Assembly: GCA_965655775.1 (NCBI GenBank)
Contig: CBFHHV010000005.1
Coordinates: 1-64,000, forward strand
DNA from: Marisimplicoccus sp965655775
Lineage (GTDB): Bacteria; Bacteroidota; Bacteroidia; Flavobacteriales; Flavobacteriaceae
DNA: 64,000 nt
Direction of reading: 5' to 3'
The notes under the pieces were generated by a model. The model ran no database searches. It saw only the letters and a list, made by a program, of their open reading frames with translations, and was not told the DNA's origin. The translations under genes and the position numbers were made by a program. Of the stretch, positions 58,424-64,000 are shown piece by piece (position 1 is the stretch's first letter; each line of letters begins with the position of its first letter).

Positions 58424-59554
58424 ATGCAATCTAGACGTGAGTGGTTCAAGTCTTCCATAGGTTTAGGTGGGTTAATGATAACACCATCTATTCTAACCGC
58501 TGAGGAGATTAAAAAATATAATCCGAGACCTTTATCTGATATAGTTAAACTGAGCTCAAATGAAAATCCATACGGCCCATCAGAGAGAGTAAGAAATGCA
58601 ATTATCGATTCATTTGAAGATGCATGTCGATACCCATATGAATATATCCTAAAGCTTCAGAACATACTAGCAAAAAAACATAATGTTAGTCCTGAAAGTA
58701 TTGTAATTACAGGAGGGTCTAATGAGGCTTTGAGGGTTACGGGATTGGCAGTTGCAGACCAAGGAGGAGAGATCGTTGCTGGTCAGCCAACATATCTTGC
58801 TCTAATGAGCTATGCAGAAGCATGGGGTGGAAAAATAAATTGGGTTCCAGTTGACTCAAATAAAGGGTATGATTTGGGTGAAATAGAAAAAAACATAAAT
58901 GGTAAAACTAAAATGGTTTTCATTGCAAATCCAAATAATCCAACAGGCACATTACTTGAAAGATCATCCCTAAGTAATTTTTGTAAAAGTGCCTCAGAAA
59001 AAACATTAGTATTCTGTGACGAGGCATACTATGACTATATTAATGAACCGGATTATCCTTCAATGGATTACTTAGTTAGACAAGGAAAAGATATCATTAT
59101 CTCTAGAACATTTTCAAAAGTTTTTGGAATGGCTGGATTAAGAATTGGCTACATGGTTTTAAAGCCTGAATTAGCAGATAAATTATTTGGAGAATATTCT
59201 CCATATGGAAGAAACAAAATTATGGCACAAACAAATGTTCTAGCTGTAGCAGCTGCCATAGAAGCGCTAAAGGATAAAGACTTTTATGCTTTTTCATTAA
59301 GAAAGGCTAATGAGGAAAAGGACAAGATATATAAATTATTAGACTACTTAGGGCTTAAATATGTTGAGTCTAGCACTAATTTTGTCTTTTTTGAATCTAA
59401 AAAACACATTGATGAATTATCAAAAAAAATGCTTGCCAAGGGTGTTAGAATAGGAAGACCATTTCCTCCCTTTTACGATTGGTGTAGAATTAGTACTGGA
59501 ACAAGTCAAGAGGTAGACAGGTTTGTAAGTGCAATGCTAGATGTTTATAGCTAG
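58424..59554 (+). CDS. Tat-exported PLP aminotransferase (histidinol-phosphate aminotransferase-like)
   Basis: The 376-residue protein is a class I/II aminotransferase. It contains SSNENPYGPSERVRNAI, ITGGSNEALRVTGLAV, FIANPNNPTGTLL, the PLP Asp region VFCDEAYYDYI and the Schiff-base Lys in SRTFSKVFGMAGLRIGYM, plus a C-terminal Arg in WCRISTGTSQE. Unlike the biosynthetic HisC it begins with a Tat signal, M-QSRREWFKSSIGLGGLMIT (twin Arg at residues 4-5). The folded holoenzyme would be sent to the periplasm by TatA-C. Substrate unknown; no his genes are near. Confidence 0.85.
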   Translation: MQSRREWFKSSIGLGGLMITPSILTAEEIKKYNPRPLSDIVKLSSNENPYGPSERVRNAIIDSFEDACRYPYEYILKLQNILAKKHNVSPESIVITGGSNEALRVTGLAVADQGGEIVAGQPTYLALMSYAEAWGGKINWVPVDSNKGYDLGEIEKNINGKTKMVFIANPNNPTGTLLERSSLSNFCKSASEKTLVFCDEAYYDYINEPDYPSMDYLVRQGKDIIISRTFSKVFGMAGLRIGYMVLKPELADKLFGEYSPYGRNKIMAQTNVLAVAAAIEALKDKDFYAFSLRKANEEKDKIYKLLDYLGLKYVESSTNFVFFESKKHIDELSKKMLAKGVRIGRPFPPFYDWCRISTGTSQEVDRFVSAMLDVYS

Positions 59555-60207
59555 TTTTTATAAATTATATAGGTAGCCTTAACACCTGTAGCTAGATTCC
59601 ATCTATTTGTTCCAACAAGTTTACCTTGGTCATCATATACAATAATCTCTGCTGTATTTGGACCTGAACTCCCTTGGTTTAAGGCAACAAAATCAACTAC
59701 ATTAAACCCATTCTTCAGATCCAGTTTAAAACCCTTTGCCTTTTCCGTTAATAATATTGCAGGCATTACAACACTCTCATTTACTTCTACTTTAATTAAA
59801 TCTCCATCAGGGTACTCATGATCTCGGAGTATAATATTTACATATTCTCCATCATTTCTGATCTCACCAAGGAATTGATCAACTTTAAATTTATTAATAT
59901 TCTTATTGGATTCAGTCTCTTTCTTATTAAGTCTGGACAGATATAAATCATTGGAATTAATAAACCTTTCAGGTTTCTTTTCTTTTACATTTGCATCTGG
60001 AAAAAAGTTTTTCTTATTTTTATCTTCTAGTTTTTTTAAAAACGGATTCTCTTTTTTTTCTAGATTTAAAAGTGATTTTTCAGATTCAGAGCTTGAAGAG
60101 AAAAAAGAAGATCCTGATGAGTTATTTGAGTTTTCTTGAGAATAACTAAACCCAACAATCAACATTGAAAGCATTAAAAAAACTATATATTTATTATATT
60201 GAATCAA
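59551..60207 (-). CDS. Conserved secreted protein of unknown function
   Basis: The 218-residue protein has a signal peptide (about 1-24, ending SYSQ), a low-complexity Ser/Asn stretch (SSGSSFFSSSSESEKS), a Lys/Glu-rich part (about 45-100), and a C-terminal globular half (about 105-218) with beta-strand patterns: FLGEIRNDGEYVNIILRDHEYP and VNESVVMPAILL. I do not recognise a family. No catalytic motif is obvious. The layout suggests a periplasmic protein with a flexible linker. It shares the CTAG stop overlap with the aminotransferase gene. Confidence 0.6.
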   Translation of the reverse strand: MIQYNKYIVFLMLSMLIVGFSYSQENSNNSSGSSFFSSSSESEKSLLNLEKKENPFLKKLEDKNKKNFFPDANVKEKKPERFINSNDLYLSRLNKKETESNKNINKFKVDQFLGEIRNDGEYVNIILRDHEYPDGDLIKVEVNESVVMPAILLTEKAKGFKLDLKNGFNVVDFVALNQGSSGPNTAEIIVYDDQGKLVGTNRWNLATGVKATYIIYKN

Positions 60208-60240
60208 CCTAATAATTTTACACTAAGATAAACCTTTAAC

Positions 60241-62016
60241 ATGCAATTAGAAAACATAGATTGGCTAATAATCTCATCCTTCTTTATAATATCATTAGTA
60301 ATAGGAGTTGTAGTTTCAAAAAAGTCTGGTAAAGATGTTACAGAATTTTTCCTTTCTGGTAGAAAGATGCCTTGGTGGCTGCTTGGAATATCAATGGTTG
60401 CCACTACGTTTTCAGCTGATACACCAAATTTAGTTACAGACATAGTAAGAACTAATGGAGTGGCTGGTAATTGGGTGTGGTGGGCCTTCTTGCTTACAGG
60501 AATGTTAACAGTTTTTGTTTATGCTAAACTTTGGAGAAGGTCAAAGGTGCTGACTGATCTAGAGTTTTATGAGCTAAGATATAGCGGAAAAGGAGCAGCC
60601 TTTTTAAGAGGCTTTAGAGCATTCTATCTCGGTGCAGTTTTCAATACACTTATTATGGCGAGTGTATGTCTTGCTGGAATTAAAATTGGTGGAGCGCTAT
60701 TAGGCTTAAGCCCAGTTGAAACTCTACTTATTTCATGTGCAATTACCGTGCTTTATAGTTCAATTGGTGGTCTACGGGGAATTATAATAACAGATTTCTT
60801 TCAATTTATTTTGGCTATGGTTGCAACTTTTTGGGCTGCTTATGAGATTGTTTCTATTCCTCAAATTCAGGGATTGACTAATCTTCTTAATCATCCAGAT
60901 GTTATTCCAAAGTTGAGCCTGATTCCAGATATAGCAGATACAGATTTATTTATTGCAGTATTTATAATTCCACTTGCAGTTCAATGGTGGGCTGTTTGGT
61001 ATCCAGGAGCAGAACCAGGTGGGGGAGGATATGTTGCTCAAAGAATGTTATCTGCTAAAGATGAAAAAAATGCAATATGGGCTACACTGCTTTTTAACTT
61101 CATGCACTATGCTGTAAGACCATGGCCTTGGATCTTAATTGCGCTAGCATCTATTGTTGTCTTTCCTGATTTAGAATCCCTTCAAGTAGCTTTTCCTAAT
61201 ACTATTGTTGGAAATGATCTTGCATACCCAGCTATGATTTCTTTTCTTCCATCTGGTTTGTTAGGTCTTTTAGTCGCATCATTAATTGCAGCTTTTATGT
61301 CAACCATATCAACACATTTAAACTGGGGTTCATCATATTTAGTACATGATTTTTATAGAAGATTTTTTGTCACAGATAAATCAGAGAAGCATTATGTATT
61401 TATTGGTAGAGTCTTCACAGTTTTATTAATGATAATATCCGCTTTTTTTGCTCTGTATCTTAATAACTCACTTCAAGCATTTGGAATAATTCTTCAAATT
61501 GGAGCTGGTACAGGTTTAATATTTATTTTAAGATGGTTCTGGTATAGAATAAATGTATACAGCGAATTAACAGCAATGATAGTGTCATTTTTAGTTGCTC
61601 TTGCTTTTGAATTTATAATACCTAACAATTTTTCAGTTGAAGAAAAGCTTATTATTGGTGTTACAATAACAACTATTTCATGGTTAATTGTTACAATGGT
61701 CACCCCACCATCAAACATAGAAACGCTTCAAAATTTTTATAAAAAAATACAACCTGGAGGTCCTGGATGGCAAAAAATAGTCAATGAATCTGAGGATAAT
61801 GGTATAATTATTACTGGTAAAAAAGAAAAATGGGATGTTCCTAGTGGAATTTTATGTATGGTTTTTGGAAGCATATCTGTCTATAGCATTCTTTTTGGTA
61901 TAGGTTATATTTTATATTCAAAAATTACACTAGGCATAGTTTTTATTGTGATATCTACCTTATCAGTTGCCCTTCTCATGAAATTCTGGAAACGACTTTC
62001 TACAGAAGATAATTAA
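60241..62016 (+). CDS. Sodium:solute symporter (SSS family)
   Basis: The 591-residue protein has about 13-14 membrane helices. Family features are VSKKSGKDVTEFFLSGRKMPWWLLGISMVATTFSAD at the start, YSSIGGLRGIIITDFFQFIL around helix 5, and AEPGGGGYVAQRMLSAKDEKNA in a loop. SSS carriers take up amino acids, sugars or similar solutes with sodium. This one resembles long Bacteroidota members with a C-terminal extension (about residues 500-591). The substrate cannot be told. It ends tail to tail with the CNT gene sharing TTAA. Confidence 0.9.
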   Translation: MQLENIDWLIISSFFIISLVIGVVVSKKSGKDVTEFFLSGRKMPWWLLGISMVATTFSADTPNLVTDIVRTNGVAGNWVWWAFLLTGMLTVFVYAKLWRRSKVLTDLEFYELRYSGKGAAFLRGFRAFYLGAVFNTLIMASVCLAGIKIGGALLGLSPVETLLISCAITVLYSSIGGLRGIIITDFFQFILAMVATFWAAYEIVSIPQIQGLTNLLNHPDVIPKLSLIPDIADTDLFIAVFIIPLAVQWWAVWYPGAEPGGGGYVAQRMLSAKDEKNAIWATLLFNFMHYAVRPWPWILIALASIVVFPDLESLQVAFPNTIVGNDLAYPAMISFLPSGLLGLLVASLIAAFMSTISTHLNWGSSYLVHDFYRRFFVTDKSEKHYVFIGRVFTVLLMIISAFFALYLNNSLQAFGIILQIGAGTGLIFILRWFWYRINVYSELTAMIVSFLVALAFEFIIPNNFSVEEKLIIGVTITTISWLIVTMVTPPSNIETLQNFYKKIQPGGPGWQKIVNESEDNGIIITGKKEKWDVPSGILCMVFGSISVYSILFGIGYILYSKITLGIVFIVISTLSVALLMKFWKRLSTEDN

Positions 62017-63332
62017 CCAAGAAGCAGACCAACAAAAGTCGCAGATAACAACGAGACAAGTGTTCCAGCTATCATAGCTTTAAATCCTAATTCAGTTAAT
62101 AATTTTGATTTCCCTGGGGCTAGTATTCCTATTCCCCCTATTTGAATTCCAATTGAAGCAAAGTTTGCAAACCCACATAGCATAATAGTTGCCATAATTA
62201 CAGACTTTTGATAGGTTAGATGCACAGTGCTTGTTATATCTTTTAAACTGGCTAATTCAATATATGCAACAAACTCACTTGCAGCCAGTTTTACACCCAA
62301 AAGCTGTCCCATAAGAGTTATGTCCTCTCTGGCAATCCCAATTAACCACATTATAGGAGCAAATAAATACCCTAATATTAATTCAAGTGAAAAAGAATCA
62401 TAGACTGTGTTTTTTTCAATCCATACATTTAAGCCAAAGACTTCAGCTAATTGAAAGAAAATACCGTTGATAAGTGCAATAAGAGCAAGAAACACAAGCA
62501 GCATTGCACCGACATTAACAGCCATTTTAATCCCGTCTCTTGTTCCGTTTGTTATTGCTGACAGTAAATTTGTTCCAGTAACCTCATTACTGATCTCAAT
62601 CTCTTTATTAACCTCCTCAGTTTGAGGAAACATTATTTTTGAAATAACAATTGCACCAGGAGCTGCCATTACAGATGCAATAATTAAGTTTTTAGCTACT
62701 TCTATTCTTTGAGCAGGATCATCCCCTCCTAGAAATCCAATGTATGCGGCTAGAACGCTCCCTGCTACAGTTGCCATTCCCCCTGTCATTAAAAGAAAAT
62801 ATTCTGATCTATTCATTTTATCAAGGTAACCCTTAACTAAAAGAGGAGCTTCAGTTTGTCCTAAAAAAATATTACCAGCTACTGCTAAACTTTCTTGACC
62901 AGATATATTTAAGAGCTTTGTGAGCATCCATGCTAGAGCAGATACTATTCTTTGAATAATACGATAGTAATATAGTACTGATGTCAAAGCAGAAAAGAAA
63001 ATAATAACAGGTAGAACTTGAAATATAAATATCTCACCATATTTAGAGGAGTCTGCTAGCTCACCAAAAAGAATTCTGGAACCTTGATTTGTATATGTTA
63101 CGATTGCCAGAAAACCTTGACCGATTTTTTCAAAAATCATTCTAACAAAATCAACTTTTAGAACCGCAATAGCTATAACAAACTGACTTGAAATACCAAT
63201 TATAATTGTTTTCCAATCAATTTTCCTTTTATTATTACTAAGTAAAAATGCAATCAAAATAATGGAGCTTAAGCCTATTACCCCCCTTATGATTGACATG
63301 ATTGAAATTCCTTCGTGTGGAATCAATTCCAT
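62013..63332 (-). CDS. Concentrative nucleoside transporter (NupC/CNT family)
   Basis: This 439-residue protein has the CNT fold with about ten helices. Motifs include NIFLGQTEAPLLVKGYLDKMNRSEYFLLMTGG (the nucleoside-binding Gly-Gln-Thr-Glu), TVAGSVLAAYIG, VNVGAMLLVFLALIALIN, and CGFANFASIGIQIGGIG near the end. It brings in nucleosides with a cation. The gene is next to another symporter but convergent, so separately transcribed. Confidence 0.92.
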   Translation of the reverse strand: MELIPHEGISIMSIIRGVIGLSSIILIAFLLSNNKRKIDWKTIIIGISSQFVIAIAVLKVDFVRMIFEKIGQGFLAIVTYTNQGSRILFGELADSSKYGEIFIFQVLPVIIFFSALTSVLYYYRIIQRIVSALAWMLTKLLNISGQESLAVAGNIFLGQTEAPLLVKGYLDKMNRSEYFLLMTGGMATVAGSVLAAYIGFLGGDDPAQRIEVAKNLIIASVMAAPGAIVISKIMFPQTEEVNKEIEISNEVTGTNLLSAITNGTRDGIKMAVNVGAMLLVFLALIALINGIFFQLAEVFGLNVWIEKNTVYDSFSLELILGYLFAPIMWLIGIAREDITLMGQLLGVKLAASEFVAYIELASLKDITSTVHLTYQKSVIMATIMLCGFANFASIGIQIGGIGILAPGKSKLLTELGFKAMIAGTLVSLLSATFVGLLLG

Positions 63333-63365
63333 TAAAAAAGTTTTACTAAAAATAATAAATATTAT

Positions 63366-63373
63366 TAGCTTTG
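63366..63373 (+). promoter_or_regulatory. -7 promoter box of the GH16 gene
   Basis: TAGCTTTG fits TAnnTTTG and ends 21 bases before the ATG of the GH16 lipoprotein gene. Confidence 0.5.
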
Positions 63374-63393
63374 AGTTAAGTTTTACCTTGTAT

Positions 63394-64000
63394 ATGAAAA
63401 CCTACTTAAATTCAGTCTCATTTGTTCTGTTTCTATTAATCTCATGTAGTGGATCTAAATCTGATGTCAATGATTCTTATTTGTCAGGTATTGTAAATCA
63501 AAACGCAAACTTAAATCAAGAGAGCGGTAATACTCAAGGAAATAACTCTTCTGATCAAACAACTCTTAGTTATTCTTTTGGAAACGAGCTAATTTGGAGT
63601 GATGAATTTGATGAAGATTCATCATTTGGAGTCCCGGCTGTTTCTTCAGATAAATGGAATATTGAAACAGTTGCACCAGATAATGGTAGTTGGTATAATG
63701 GAGAGTTACAATATTACACAGATAAACAAGATAATATTAAAGTTGAAGATGGCCTTTTGAAAATTACAGCAAAAAGAGAGGACTTTCAAGGTAAATTATA
63801 TACTTCTGCAAGAATAAATACACAAGATAAATTTGAGTTTACATACGGCCGAGTTGAGATGAAAGCAAAACTTCCTAATTGGGAGGGAATGTGGCCGGCA
63901 TTTTGGATGCTTGGTGCAAATATTGATGAAGTTAATTGGCCTAATTGTGGAGAGTTAGATATATTAGAACATGGAGATTATGTAAAAGATAGTACTATTA
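63394..64000 (+). CDS. GH16 family beta-glucanase lipoprotein (partial, runs off window)
   Basis: About 202 residues are visible, open at the right edge. The start is a lipoprotein signal (M-KTYLNSVSFVLFLLISC), then a Ser/Asn/Gln-rich linker (about 20-52). A GH16 domain begins with ELIWSDEFDEDSS and contains WYNGELQYYTDKQDN, LKITAKRED, ARINTQDKFEFTYGRVEMKAKLP, MWPAFWMLG and the catalytic E-x-D-x-x-E in CGELDILEHG. Such enzymes are laminarinases or related beta-1,3/1,4-glucanases. The outer-membrane lipoprotein form fits use of algal glucans. Confidence 0.9.
   Translation, partial: MKTYLNSVSFVLFLLISCSGSKSDVNDSYLSGIVNQNANLNQESGNTQGNNSSDQTTLSYSFGNELIWSDEFDEDSSFGVPAVSSDKWNIETVAPDNGSWYNGELQYYTDKQDNIKVEDGLLKITAKREDFQGKLYTSARINTQDKFEFTYGRVEMKAKLPNWEGMWPAFWMLGANIDEVNWPNCGELDILEHGDYVKDSTI

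Overview
The window looks like chromosomal DNA of a free-living, AT-rich, streamlined marine member of the Bacteroidota, most likely class Flavobacteriia. The reasons are: promoters of the Bacteroidota type (a TAnnTTTG box at about -7, sometimes with an upstream TTG/TTTG) instead of the sigma70 type; families largely restricted to this group (DUF4837, DUF4292, DUF4254, DUF6341/DUF6427-like proteins, an HU/CCDC81-plus-SPOR protein, SusC-type TonB plug domains); an F1Fo operon that stops after atpG; and many short SPII lipoproteins. No phage, insertion sequence, CRISPR array or rRNA was seen. The window is nearly all coding. The last gene (GH16) runs off the right edge.

Layout. 1-7.4 kb: tRNA(CAU), rbfA, an FtsX/LolC-like permease, dusB, lepA, an MBL hydrolase, rnpA, a ricin-type lipoprotein, an ElaA-like acetyltransferase and rpiB. 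7.4-7.8 kb: the only long non-coding stretch, very T-rich, where the A/T strand bias of the chromosome flips. 7.8-20 kb: rnr, tRNA-Cys, folB, glnS, an SPFH protein, gltX, ybeY, mnmG, a methyltransferase, holB and pgk. Two parS-like palindromes flank mnmG. 20-30 kb: DUF4837 lipoprotein, a 50-residue TatA, an M23 peptidase, a GH3-family protein, a glycosyltransferase/pyruvyltransferase pair, purD, a block of conserved flavobacterial unknowns, a GT9 enzyme and an orphan ferredoxin. 30-38.7 kb: bactofilin and atpZ-B-E-F-H-A-G, then a nucleotidyltransferase, a DUF4292 lipoprotein and EnvC. 38.7-47.2 kb: SPOR protein, trpS, plsC, recA, M24 peptidase, trhO and PBP1A.

47.2-64 kb is more accessory. 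It holds an LpxR-like lipid A deacylase, a three-gene lipoprotein operon (TlpA-like thioredoxin, a Cys-rich beta-propeller with a CDCC motif, another propeller), two tandem secreted proteins consisting of little more than a TonB plug domain, an HTH protein, a dgcA/dgcN-like D-glutamate pair, an M20 hydrolase, an alanine/glycine:Na+ symporter, a Tat-exported PLP aminotransferase, an SSS symporter, a nucleoside transporter and a GH16 beta-glucanase. Together these suggest scavenging of peptides, D-amino acids, nucleosides and algal glucans.

The most interesting non-genic signals are: (1) at least eight genes whose start codon lies only 4-9 bases after a TAnnTTTG box, implying leaderless mRNAs; (2) the parS pair plus the compositional flip at about 7.6 kb plus rnpA/mnmG/atp synteny, pointing to a replichore boundary nearby, perhaps oriC; (3) seven convergent gene pairs whose stop codons share one 4-base overlap; (4) nested, mutually exclusive hairpins at 48.75-48.83 kb.
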